This document shows positions 45,190-57,900 of a stretch of 64,000 nt of DNA, piece by piece. The notes under the pieces were generated by a model. The model did no database searches, was not told the DNA's origin, and saw only the letters and a list, made by a program, of their open reading frames with translations. The first letter of the stretch is position 1; each line of letters starts with the position of its first letter. Origin of the DNA: Aselliscus stoliczkanus (taxonomy: Eukaryota > Chordata > Mammalia > Chiroptera > Hipposideridae); the NCBI GenBank assembly GCA_033961575.1, contig CM066732.1, positions 113,524,687 through 113,588,686 of the forward strand, in the 5' to 3' direction. The position numbers and the translations under genes are program-made.

Positions 45190-45520
45190 TTAATGAAACG
45201 GAGCAACTCAATTTATTTTATTTTGATAAATTTAAGAGCTGATAAGTGATTCAGTTATTCAGAAAACTTTCATTTGGAGCAAGAATGTGAATCTGCTTTT
45301 TCAACTGTAAATTTTATGAAGTCTAAACATAGATCAAATATTTTCAGTGAAAATTTAGCATCCGATTTGAGATGTACTAGAAGTGTAAATTACACACCAG
45401 GTTTGAGTTACTATGGAAAAAAGAATGAACCTATTTCATATCAAAATATTGATTACGTGTTGAAATTATAGTATTTTGGAACTACTGGGCTCTATAAAAA
45501 ATATTAAAATTCATGACTGT
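45190..45520 (+). pseudogene. hAT-family transposase C-terminal remnant
   Basis: From 45274 (codon TTG, no real start) an open frame of about 65 codons reads ECESAFSTVNFMKSKHRSN and later YTPGLSYYGKKNE. This resembles the C-terminal dimerisation region of hAT transposases (pattern CE..FS..N..KSK.RS). Flanking coding sequence is degraded. It is a relic, not a working gene. Confidence 0.6.
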
Positions 45521-46059
45521 GGTTTCTTTACTTTTTTTTTTTTTGGTATGATTACTAGAACTTTAAAATTTCACATCGTACAATTACATTTTATTGTATT
45601 TCTACTGGGGTATACACTCCAGATTGTCTATAGCTGGATTTCAGTGAGGAGGTGATGGCCAAGCTGAGGCAGAACCTGAGTCCTTGCCACCCCCTGGCTC
45701 TCACCACCACACTTCCTGCTTCAGCCCAGATGAGTGGGGAGTTCAGAGAATGAGGAGAAAGGCTGTGGAGAGAGAAGGGAGAGGACATCTGCTGCATCCA
45801 TCTCCCTCCTGGGACAACTGAGGTGAACATTGGACGGTACTCGAAATAAACAATGATGGCGCCTATTGTAACCTGTACAGGCCTGCCTCCTTTAGCAAAC
45901 CAGGATGTGAAATTTGGGTTTAGACAAAAGATGATATGGAGGGAGCATATGTCGCAAAAAGGATCCAAAATAAGGTAATATAGTCAGGCAACTGAGAGGG
46001 GCTACCAACCTACTAGGTACAGTGCCTACTGCCGCAAAGAGACACAGACCAGTTTTCTG

Positions 46060-46185
46060 CATTCGTGGCACTCTGGTTAAGAACATCTCCCTCCTTTCCA
46101 TCCGTCTCTTCAAAACGGACTTATCCTTCAAGGCCCACCCAGCTCAGAGTTCCCCCTTTCCCCTGAGGCTTTCCCTGATCATCTA
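46060..46185 (+). mobile_element. L2 LINE fragment
   Basis: cttcaaaacggacttatcct and gctttccctgatcatctaga follow the L2 3' coding pattern. Confidence 0.5.
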
Positions 46186-46414
46186 GACTTCCCGGCTCTG
46201 CTGAGGAAGCAGTTGTGTGACCCTGGGGATGCACATGCCCGAGGCTTCGTTCCTCAGCACAGTGACTAACGACTTCCGTGTCGTTGCCTTGGGAGCCAGT
46301 CTAAGACCTGGATGCAAAGGGCAGTATTCCTTCTGATTGGCTACCTGGCACCATAGACAGGGCAGTACAAAGTGCTTTGCCAATAGTAGTGCTTTAACCT
46401 CACCTCCAAAAAAA

Positions 46415-48920
46415 TCAGTCTGATGTGAAAAACTTTTTATTGATAATTTCTCATATTTACAGTGTATATCTTCATTACAATCATTCTTACAATAAATACA
46501 GAAGTGCTCAATGGACCGTCATCACAGTGGCCTATGGTCCATCGGGGGGCAGGCGGGGAGGAGTGCTGCAGACCCCTGTGCTCCCCGAGCGCCAGCCAGG
46601 AGGCCTTCTGAGAGCTGAGTGAGGGAGAAGAGGGTAAGGTCTGCACCTGAAATGGGATTCATAGGCAAGGCAGCAAAACCCTAGAATGTCTATTAAGGAA
46701 AACAGATACAGGTCTTTACTATTTTTATCAGATGATACTGAAGGAAGAGAACAGGGAGACTAAAGATCCCCCATTAGTAAGAGGCAGAGGAGCCAGGGCC
46801 CTCCGTGCCCCTCCCCCATCCTGGGCCTTGTTTCTGTTATCTCTGCGCCCAGCACAGCGCCTGGGCCCCTCAGGGGCGAGTGGGGGGCAGAGGAGCTTCC
46901 AGCACCACAACCTGCTTGCCTTTAGTGGCAACGGTGTCAGTGGAATGAGCGAGAACATGAGGAAAGGTTTCCCGCTCCAAAGGTGGGTCCTCCAAGCCCC
47001 GTAAGGATTAGCAGGGAAGGTGACGGAGTTGACTCTTGGAGTGTTCTCCCTGCCTCCCTGACTTTGTTTTGTCTCCACCATGGGGCTGAGAGCCTGGGCA
47101 GTGCTGAGGGGGAAGAGGGCAGGAAAAATGCCACTGTTTTCACCACCCAGTAAACCTCCCTTTTTATGAACAGCCCTTGTGCCAGGTAGAATGATCTCTC
47201 TGTTCCCTCACAGAGTTGTCCATAAAAGGTGTAGAGAGCTTTTTGAGTCAGTCCCAATTCTAGAGTGGTTTATGTTGGTTTCTGCGTGGCAACTTTGGGC
47301 CGAGACTAAGAAAGCATTATCTAATTCATATTGCTCCGTCCTATGGGTTTTCCCTGCTGTCATTTGATCAGCATCGGACATGCTAACAGCAGGGTCAGGA
47401 TGCCACCCCAGGCTCCAGGGCTGTCAGAGGTCTCGTGCGCATACACATCCAAATCCCCGTTAGGTCATATGTAACTGCCTGGCAAACAAGCTACAAAGAC
47501 ACAGGGCTTGCCTTCACTACGAAAAGGTATGACAGTAGAGAAGGAAGAAGACTTCCCAGAGTTGAAGGGAGGAGCAAAAGGAAAAAGACTCTATAAGGAA
47601 ACCTGTGCTTCAAGAGGACATTCCATGCTGTCAGAATGAGGCTGTGAGTCAGAAAAGTCTGTGAATTGTGAGCTGCCGGCCTTGAGAGGGTGGCGGTGGG
47701 GGTCCTCTAACCAATCTTCATGGGCCGCTTACATCCATGGCAAGAGAGTGAAGGAGTTAAAGTCTTCTCAGAATCTGTCGTTGTGACTTGGGGGGAAGAC
47801 CATGAAGATACTCGGTAACATTCCATTACTTTGGTCCCTCAGTACCATGCTGCTAGCCCCTGCATAGATAACTTCCTGCTTTTATAGTCTGAAATATATT
47901 TTAACTAAGCTGTAACTCGATAGTCTCCAAGTCAGAGAAGTAGGTAAGTTCCACTTCCAGGTTGACAGTAGGGACACCCCAAAGGTAGCAGAAACAACAT
48001 TTGGGCAAGACACACCAAGCTCTTCAATCATTTTGCTTCTGCCTATTTTCTCTAGACTCAAAAGCAGCTTGGGTCATCTCAGAACTCATATCTGTTCTAG
48101 ATGATGCAAGTAGCAGCACATTTTCAAGGACTAGCCTAATTATAAAGTCTGCAGAGTATAAAACGCAACTGCCCCGCTGACAGGAGGCTAGGCTTGGGCT
48201 TCATATTTTGTCCTTCTCACACTTAACGCTTGACAACTTCTGATTCCATCGTGAGACTCTTCCGGGTCTTACGTGTCTTCTCATGCTCCCTCTAAGGTCC
48301 ACTCAGTGCGTCTGATCCAAAGGACAGGACTTTGAAAATGCCTCTACTATCTTTCAAAGAATATCTCTGGTTTTCTTTTTGCCTCAGACACTTAGACCCT
48401 TCCTATAGCAATGCTTCTGACCCCCACCTCCCCACACCCCACCAATCTCCTCATTTGTAAGGTCAAGCTAAAGGTTTTGTCACAGCAGGAAATCAAAGGA
48501 AGACAACAATGCCTTCCCTCAGAAAACTGAGTCTCAAAAGCAAAACCCAAGCAGAGGGTGCCCATTCTGGTCTGAACGCTTGGACAAGGAGCAGAATTTC
48601 CAGGACACTTAAAACCACACTTGAGTGAACCCCTGGATAAAAGTGTTTTTTTCAATCAATAACAGCCCCCAGCAGGCAACTTGGTTTTGGCGCTCAGCAT
48701 CCAGACCACGTACTGGTCCCACACAGATGACGGGGATAACTTGGAGTTCCCGACTCCTTGGTGCGCTCTTCCCACTCACAGTTGCACTGGGGTGGTGAGG
48801 CGGCCAGCTGGAGGCCCCCCGAGGGCCTGGGGTGTTTGCAAGTTGAGCTCCAGAGAACCCTCAGGTATTTCAAGCGTCCAGGGAACTACAGCCAAGTCCT
48901 TCCTTGGGTGTGCTTTCGCC
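46415..48920 (-). other. CA12: CA12 3' UTR
   Basis: About 2.5 kb between the CA12 stop and the poly(A) signal, similar in length to the human 3' UTR as I remember it. It appears unusually repeat-poor for this window: I see no SINE or L1, which fits conserved transcribed sequence. The 3' limit is approximate. Confidence 0.75.
46436..46441 (-). promoter_or_regulatory. CA12 poly(A) signal
   Basis: AATAAA on the - strand (in ATCAATAAAAAG), followed in the transcript direction by a T- and G-rich element (gattttttt, ggaggtg). This places cleavage near 46410-46425. Confidence 0.75.
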
Positions 48921-48996
48921 TCAGGCGTGGGCCTCAGTCTCCTTCTTGATGGCCGGTTTGTAAATGACTCCTTTATTGCTGTCACCTTTTTTGCTA
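48921..48996 (-). CDS. CA12: CA12 terminal coding exon with stop
   Basis: The acceptor is tgtcccag. It encodes the cytosolic tail [25 protein letters not shown] and TGA (48921-48923). From memory, human reads [12 protein letters not shown], so this copy has one extra residue (Ser) in the GDSN stretch. The frame is intact. Confidence 0.95.
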
Positions 48997-51900
48997 CTGG
49001 GACAAAAAGAACACACAAGCCTTGTTAGTGAAACAGGAGAGGCAGAGAGCAGTATGACTCAGGGAATGAGACAAGTTTCAGGGATCAGATTCCTCCCCTG
49101 GGGACCTTTCCCCAATTCTGTGCGTCTTAGGAGGGAATGGCTGCACATAAAGCATTAAACAAAATGGAAACTGTTTGTTTTCCAACTGTCCTCTTTTAAC
49201 ACCTGGCAATACTAAACCTATATTTTGAAGAGGTCCCATTATCCTGTCCTCTCCCCCCCGCCCACCCCCTACCCCCCGCCACTTCAAACCTTTGATTCCA
49301 TAACAGGGTTCTTGGCAACCTTTTTTTTCATACCAGGAAAAATGAGGTTTTAGGAAAAAATAAATATGACAATGAAAACATGAGCAAAGGACATTAATGG
49401 TTAATGTGAGTAAGAAATCAAGTTTTCCTTCACTTTTCTTTTTTTTTTTTAGAGGGCAGTGCCACTGGCCCTCATATGTGGGATCTGAACCCGGGCCGCT
49501 GGCGTCCCAAGCCAGCTGTTACCCACCGCACCACTCGGCCGGCCCCACTTTTCTTTTTGAATTCAGACAATAAACAGATGTAAAGATCTTAGAAGGAAGA
49601 CAGCCTTATTGCTTGTGTTTAAGCAAATGGGACCTCCCCGTACTCCAAACCAAGAGACTCATCCAGGGTTTTAGCGATCACAGCTAGGCTGGCAGACACA
49701 CCTCCCACTCTGACCACAATGACCCTTGAATGACCAGCGTCTTGTGCAAAGGAGGCCTGAGCTAGTGGTACATGGACCACTAAGATGAGTGTTGGTACAT
49801 GTGACAGGGGCTCTTCATTCTGCAGGCTGCCTTCCTGGACAGATTAATCCTCATGGACTCATAAGCCACCCACTCCCATTTCCAGACAAAACCAGCTCAC
49901 CTCTTCCTCCTTCTGAAAAGCCAAATGGACACTGCCAGGACAACACAGATGCAGAGAATGCCAGCCAGGGCCACCGAAAGGATGATGCCTGGTGAGGAAG
50001 CAGTGAACACACGTTATATTCCTACCTTCCCCTTCATCCTATCCCACAGCCCATGGTTGTGAAGTCAAGTGGCTGTTGCATAATCATCCACAGAAAGGTG
50101 TCATTCCCCTCCCCCCCCCCTCTGTTCTCAGGTTCTGGTCTTTGGCTTAGCAGGACTGGCTGGAGTACTTAGAGGGGGCCATTTGCAAAACTGTAGTCAT
50201 TCTCCAGCAGGGGTTCTCAAACTTGCACCAGGATCAGAAGAGCTAATTTAAAATGTAGACCTTTTTTTAATTTGAGCCCAAACCTCAGAAACTCTGATTT
50301 ATTCTGGAGTGGAGCCCAGGAATCTTCATTTTTACCAAACACCTCTGCTGATACTGATGTACGTGGTCCATGGACCACACTTTGAGAAACCCTGGGCTAC
50401 AGAATAAGAATTCACTTTGTCTTTGCTTGCTGGTTTTAAGGCCCATGGGGATGTCTCTTTATCAGGGATGCCCCCAATTTCCATTGCACAGTCCTAGCAA
50501 TCCAAAACAACCAGGGGCCCATTCCCACGTTTTCTAGCCAGTCACCCAACCTCCACATTGGGCTTAGGCATGTTTTCAAGCAATGGCTTACCACCATGGC
50601 CAACAGATAGGCTCTTTGAATGTACACATGCTGTGTAGAGTGATTAGGCCTTTCATTGGGGGAACATTTGATTGACAGTTCATCTTTGAATCAGAGTGAT
50701 GTGAGGGTAAGACCCACAGTGAGAGGGGGTCAGGAGCCAGAGCGACAACACCAAAGCACAGAGGATGGGCTGGAAGTATCACAGGCCCAGATCACACCGA
50801 GAATCACAGCCATCACCCAGCTGCAGCATGCACGGCCGCCGGCCACATACCCAAACTCAGTCCTGCGTGGGTAAGGTCTTGCACTTCAAAGAGGGAGGAA
50901 AAGATTGGAAATTAACCAAGTCAAAACGGAGTGCATTTGACCAGTGTGTTGAAGCTCTGCCTTTTGTTTCCTTGGAGGTACTAGGCTTGTGCACACTTTC
51001 TGGGGGTGTTCACCCTTGACCCAGGTGCCTGATGGGATTGAAGGAATTGCCCACCTAGGGGCCCTACACAGTGACCCCTCCTTCTGATGCTCTTAATCAC
51101 AGCAGTCTTTTTGCTGGGGCAAGTCTTCAGATTTCAATACAAAGCGGCCAAAGGGCATCGTGAGGAAGGATAATCAGAGTGTACTCGGGCAGGCTGTTAT
51201 CTGCTTCTCTGCTACCCAGCCCTCTTCTTCAGCAAGGAACTGGCCATGTTCTGGCTGGCTGGGGCTGCCAGAGCTTAGTTGGAACCTGTCACCAGACTTC
51301 TGCCCCATCCCCATCCCCATCCAGTCTTGTTGTCACGGTTTGGTTCTATTTTTGCTTCAGCCGCACTGGATAAACTGGAGAAAGCCCTCCACGGCACCAG
51401 TCTCCCTTCCTTCTATGGAACCAGAGGATTGTGGCTTCTTGCTGCGAGTTAGTATTGGAGATAAAGGGGATGAGTTAGGAGTCCTCGGTGGGCCTGAAAT
51501 AGGGCCCAGCTATCTAAGGAGACATCCCACAGGCAGCCTATTAGGGTCCTCCTTGGGGGAGGGTCATGGGGAACTCCATCTTCTAGAGGAGCCCAGTCAG
51601 GAAGTCCCCCTGGGTGACCCCAGCCAGCCTCTTCCAGGTTCTTAGAACTACTCCCCATTCTCCCAATCAGGTCTTCCATCTAAAGAAAGTGTCTGTTTAC
51701 ATATACTGTCTTTTGTCTGGTGGTTTTCTGACCTCAGTAGAAACTTCTAACGTGTATGGGCTGGGGGTTGGGGTGGGGAGAAGCAGAGGGGATGCTTATC
51801 CCAGTTCACATTGGAAGCCAGAGTTGTACAGACCATGGCTACCCAGCCCAACACTCAGGAGAGAGACTGTGCCCATAGAGTCCACTGTGGGGACCGAGAC

Positions 51901-54900
51901 CCTGGGTGAACCCTGACCAAGTGTGAGATGCCAGAGATGCCAGCAGAGGGCCAGGGACTCACCCCTGGGTCAGTTGCCACCCAGGGAACCAAACCTGAGG
52001 CTGCAGGATGCGGTTTTGCTCACTGCCTTCTCCTGTCAAGTGGCCAGAGTCTGGCCAATTCCCTTGGAGCCATCAGCCCTATGTCCTTTCCCTACTGTCC
52101 TCTTCCACAACCTCATATTGAGCCTATAGCCTCTCTGTTCCAGCGCTGGCCCCTGGAAGTCTCTGGTGTGGCTTCCCCAGGTAGCCCTGGGCTGTCGTAA
52201 GGATAAACAGAGCTGGTTGGACAGGAGCTGTCCACAAAGGACAGACAGGGTGGCCTGTTCTCTTGGCTCTTGTCAGCCATCACCAGCAGCCCATGGCCTC
52301 CCAAGTGGCAGAGAGAGTAGCTCCCCTGGCCTGACTCCCTGCCCCAGACCTCTTCTCATCACCTGAACACAAGGATCCGTCTATGGCTTGGGGAGATGCT
52401 CAGGACAGAAGTCTCCCCCTGGGGAGGGCATCATGAGAACATCAAGTGTTTGTACAGCACACGTTCTGTTTCCTGCATGGCTGTGGCTACAGCACACTGG
52501 AATTTGGTACTTCGGGTTTTTTTTTCTTTTTAAGGTACCTAGAGGCAACCAAGGACTCTAGAATCTTAAAAACAACACCCTCCCCGCGCCCCCCCCCACC
52601 CAAATCCCAACTAGTCATCGTTTCCTTTCCAAGCCTTTTGATGAAATACACTTTTGTCTTTTGTTCCTAAAACTCCAGATGCTTGTGGTACCAAACTAGT
52701 TGTCACCACATAAGACTATTACTGGTAAGCCTAACCACTTGGCTAAGCTGTCCAAACTGGACGGTTTCTCAAGTCATCACTTTCACAGGCACCTCAAACA
52801 TCCCGAGAACCACAAGGCCCCCAGACAGCTGAGCAGCCCCATTCTGGGGCTGGAGGGGGTGCCCCCATGCCATGGTCTTAAGGAACTGAGCAGTCTTGAG
52901 GAAGCAAGGCCTCCAGGCATGGGACTTTTCTCAAGAGCATGTGGCCTAGCTTGGTGGCTTATCTGGAGGGGGAGTCTGGCTTTCCTGGTTCACCGAACAG
53001 TGCCCTTGTTTGTATTAAGCCGTATAAACAACAGCCTAATTTTTAATCCAGGGCTCTAGCCTAGGTTCCTTGCTCCTGGACGACCATTTGTCTGGGCCTA
53101 AGTTGCCTCCCCTTGGAAACGACGAAAGGAAACCAAGCAGCCACGAAGACAAGGAAAGCCCCAGAGACTGGAACAGATACTTTCAGCCAAGACTTTGATG
53201 CAGCAAAAACAAAGCAGCTTGACTGAGCAAGCAAAGAGTATAAGCTCTTGTGGAAGAGGAATGACAGCAAGGGTGTCACCTCCTAAGAATTCTACCGCAC
53301 AGGAAACCCAGGGTAGGAAGATGTTGGCATGCTGTCCCCTGCCAGTTGAGACAGCACCAGCCATCAAGGAAGCAGGGCTTTTCTGCAGAGCTGAATGAAA
53401 CCCACAGGGCTTGGGTCCCATGAAAACTGGATGCCAAAGCATGCACTAACTCAAGGGAGAGGGGAAGTCAGGGAGAATTTGGGGGTACAGGGAGAGCTGT
53501 TGAGGCAACTGGAGAACTAGAGCCCAGAGAGAGAAGTCAAAGCCTGCATCACAGCAGAGCCTCTGGGATGTTATAGAGAACAGGGATCAAAGATGGTACA
53601 GGGAGGGGCAGAACCAGAGGACGTCATCTGCAGAGTAAGCGAAGAAATCCTTTGTTTCTGAATGACGGCGAATAAGGCAGGCAGCTCCCACTGAAGAACA
53701 ATGGGACAGCTAGGAGAAAGGCAGATAGGCTGGTTGACAGAGATGGCCCACGACAGCCACTGGGTAAGAATGCAATGAAGGGGCTCCTGAGCTGGCTGAA
53801 GAGAAGGTGCATGCTGTACAGATGTGGGGGAGCCACCCATTCATAAAGTGCTCTGGTACGTGTCAGGGCGAGCAGAGATGGGGCAAGACAACACACAGAA
53901 GAAAACACACAGATACAGAAGAACCTGACTGTCACATGCCTCGCCCAGGAAGGAACAGATCCCCGGAGAAGATCAGCAAACTGCTTGCCACAAGGGCGCT
54001 GCTACCTGGTCTGGCTGGCTCAGGAGCTGCGTCTTCCACTGGCATCTTGCTGGACCGAGGGATGCTTGTTAACTGCTTTTGAGGTCTTCTGAGGCCTCAA
54101 GTGCAAACACAGAACAGTCCAGCGGGAGGAACAAGCGCCTCCTTGATGCAGCTTGCAGTTCCTGGAACAAGTCTAGCATTTTCTAAGTCTAGTTGCAATT
54201 CTGTTTATTTAAACAGAATTTCGAATAAAAAGGAATACAATCCTTTCCCTCTCGCAATATTATTTTAAAGTATGGACTCAGTGTCTTGGTACCTGACATA
54301 TAGTGATTTATGTATATATTTCTACAAGTATATGTCTTTAGCAGTCTCTGCTCTTATAAACGAGGCTGGGAGAGTTTTGGTAATATGGTTTTGAATTGGT
54401 AAAAATTCTTATTATTACGCATAATACAAGTCATAGACTCCAGTAACTAAAAGGCTGGACCACTCTCTTTAGATGATGCTTTGGTAAGAAAAGCAAGAAA
54501 AGTGTCCTCGGTAACCACAGAACATTACTATCTTTGGATGACATCTTTAACTGAGGACTTTTCCTTATTAACACTATACAGAAATAACGTAATAAAGAAA
54601 TAATTTCTACAAGTAAATCTGCCAAAAAGATAGCAGTGGGTTGCATGAGGGAACTGGTTTTCTATAACCATGATGGGGATTGAGGGCTCTGCCTTCCAGA
54701 TGGCAGGATTGCGGGCCCAGAAGAAAGAGCTTCATTGCTCGGTCTTGGGGTAGTAGGCGCAGGTTAGTTAGGATTCTCAGCCCCCTTTGGTGGCCAGGGT
54801 GACTGTGCTGACGGGCTGATGGGTGGTGAGACGGGGCCTTTTGTCCCTATCAGGTCTTAGCAATGGAAAGCCTGAGCGCACCTCTAGGCCACTCCCTCCC

Positions 54901-57900
54901 AGACCTTTAAAACTTGGCAGCTGAGTTGGTCTTTAATTTTTCTTAAACAAATGGATTTATTTATATGTTGTTGGCAATTTGATAACAAAGCAAAATAAGA
55001 CTTAAGAAAACTAAATTTGACAGTTGATCAGGTTTATGTTCAAATCATTCTGTAAATAAGACACTCGTGAGGATAGAGAAGGGATGAGAGATGGGTCAGT
55101 TACATTCTTTCAAACTTGTTGTAAGCACCAGTCACAATGCCAGGCACAAAACGTGTCCTTCAGGGGCTTGTAGTGTGTGGATAATATAGACCTATTTTCT
55201 CTTTTTCCTTTTCGGTATTGTAATAAACCTTCACCCTGTGGTGTTCAAAGAACCATAACTGAGATGAGACCTAGGTCACCTTTGGGGGTGGGGGAGGATA
55301 TGATAAGAATTGGGTCTTGAAAGAATTCTCCAGGTGGAAGGTGAGGGGCATCCTAGACAAAGGGAATAGTGTGGGCAAAGCAAATAGTGTATGCATGTGA
55401 AGAAAGCGCCTGCCATGCTAATGGAGGCCCTACAGGGTGTGGATTGGTGCCAGGATGCCACAATGCTGGGAAGATCAGCAGGCCTCCTCACAATGGGTGG
55501 CTCCTGCTTTCTGCCTGATGCCTTTTCCCGCTGTCTTTCCTGAGCAGGCTGTGCTGTGTGCGAGGGGCTCGGTGTTAGGAGAAACATGGGATCCATGGAG
55601 GGGCTTTCTGGTCCCCCTAATGCTTCACCTGAGGCATGCTCAGGAAACACGTGGTGTGCTGAGTTCCCTTAGATGGACATTACTGAGCATATTGGATGAT
55701 TATTCCTGACGATGCAGTGCCCTATGTCCAGGGGGACTTGGAAAGTAGGAACTCTCCTGGTCTTTCATTTGGATACTTTGGAAAAATTGATACCTTTCCA
55801 TCTAATAGGTTTTATTTATAAATAGGAACTTTTAGAAACACAAGGTCAATAACCACAAAGCATGCATTCGAGTCTCAAAAAATTAGATAATTAGCCATCT
55901 TAGCTTTGTAAGATTTTTCTCTATCTCTTTTTTAAAGGTTTTATACGTTTACCCAGTTCCCTCGGGGTCAAGCAGATTCTAACTGTGGATGAGCGCCCTA
56001 CCCCTCTACTGACCAGCGCTCTGTGTAAGTGCTTCAGCTAGCTCTGGGCTCTGTGGCAGGGGACATGCGGTTACTCAGAGCAAGCCCACTAAAGACATGA
56101 TTATAGAAACTTTTTGGCTCCCTTGCCCTGACATGTTGAAATGGGGCTAGATAACATTAGTATTTAGCTTTGACGGGCTCTTGCTTTATTAACCACCCTG
56201 TGGACCCGGTGTTGGTGTCTCTGGCTGGAAATCACCTTGAAGGAACCAAGAACTGGGTCCCTGAACTGTCAACCTGCCTCTGCCGGCCTTCTCCTTCCTC
56301 AGGCCGGATATCTGACTTCCTGTGAGACCTGGAATGGTCCCAGGATGTGTTCCCTCCTCCGGAACCCAACCCTGAGAATAAGGAGTCTTGTTTCCATTTT
56401 TCAGCTCAAGTTTTCTGTTGTGCCACTTGGCAGAAGCACTTTTTAGAGCTGAAAAAAGTATCTGACATGACTTTCACCTCTCTATAAAGAGTGGGCATTT
56501 GAACCAAGGGCAAAAGGAAACATAAAATTTATGAGAGAAAAACTTGTACAAAAGGGAAGAAGGAGAAAAATGGTGAGGGGGTCGCAAAAATCATTGCTAC
56601 CTCAGAGGTGTCTGGAACCCTGATAAAGGGAGTTGTAATCTTAAGGGTGAATAGTTCTCTCTCATCCACTTCTCTTAGCCTTGGACATACCCAATTCTAT
56701 AAAAAGAATATACGTATACTCAAGTTCTAAAGGAAGGTGGGGCCCAGAATTTCTCTTGGGTTTGGTTGTTCTTACTTAGTAACCCTAACCTTATTGTTTC
56801 AGGGGTGGCCATCACCAGACTGAAAATGTCATGCTGTAATAGAATAAAGACCAGGGCATGTAATATAAAACTCTACAATCCTGTGATGTGAGTGGAAAAC
56901 ATCATCAGTCTGGGCCTAGGAAAGTCATTGTACCATCCCTGGGGCAGTGGTTCTCCACCAGGCAGTTTTGCCCCTCCTCTCCCGCAGATATTTGGCCATG
57001 TTTGAGACATTTTTGGCTGTCACAAGTCGGGGGATGCTACTGGCACCTAACGGGTAGAGGCCTGGGATGCTGCCAATGCTACAATGCCCAGGACAGCCCC
57101 CCACAACAAGCATGATCCAGCCCAAAATGTCGATAGCACAAGGGTTGAGAAACCCTGCTGGGCTAAGTCATGGTTAGACTATATACCTCTTGAGGACAGA
57201 AACCAGGTCTTGTACTCCTTTTCTAAACACAGTTGAGGACAAAGCAGGGTCAAGTTCAACAATTCAGTCCCAATTGTTCCAATTTGGTTAAACCTCAGAT
57301 CCTCCCCTCACAGTCCATGCACTTTCTCTCCTAGAGGATTTCCTTAACATTGCTTTTCTCCTGGCGAAATTTTCCAACTCCATAGTTCCTGATAACTTCC
57401 AAAGAAAACCCTGAGAAAACCAGACCCAGTTACAAACATGTCTCAGTGGCAAAGTATACAAATAATTGAGTCCAAACTTCTCCAGGTTCACGCTGACAGA
57501 TAGGTTCACCCCATAAACCTGAAACAATGAGGCCTGCTTCAGATTGGTGGGAGAAGGCCCTTATAAATGCAGCGCCCCTGAGGGATGAGGTTTGGGCATC
57601 ACTCCTCTGGGCCTGCCTCGTCTTTGTTCCTTGGTAGCAGCCCTGTTTGGGGCCTGCATCATTTGGAAGTGAGAGGGAAGGCAGAATTCTGGCCAAGTTT
57701 CTATAATCAGCCTCCAAATGAACCAGTTTGCCTTGGACTGCCATGGATTCTCTCCAAGCAGCGAGCTGGGCCCAGCCCGGCTTCTTGAAAGCAGCAGCTC
57801 TGGGTGAGCTGTGCAGAAGGAGCAGTGGCAAAGCTGCATTTGGCCTTTGATCTGGGTGTCCTAAGCCAGGAGGTGGTCTGGGGGCTTCTGCCTAAGCTCC

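Larger units (their letters stand above)
48997..49900 (-). other. CA12 last intron
   Basis: Holds a short SINE (49444-49545) and a G-quadruplex motif (49253-49277, - strand). Otherwise unique-looking. Confidence 0.9.

Noticed and set aside
51160..51645. 161-codon + strand open frame in the CA12 intron
   Set aside because: No recognisable motif, no splice or poly(A) context; overlapping frames in the same GC-rich stretch are equally open.
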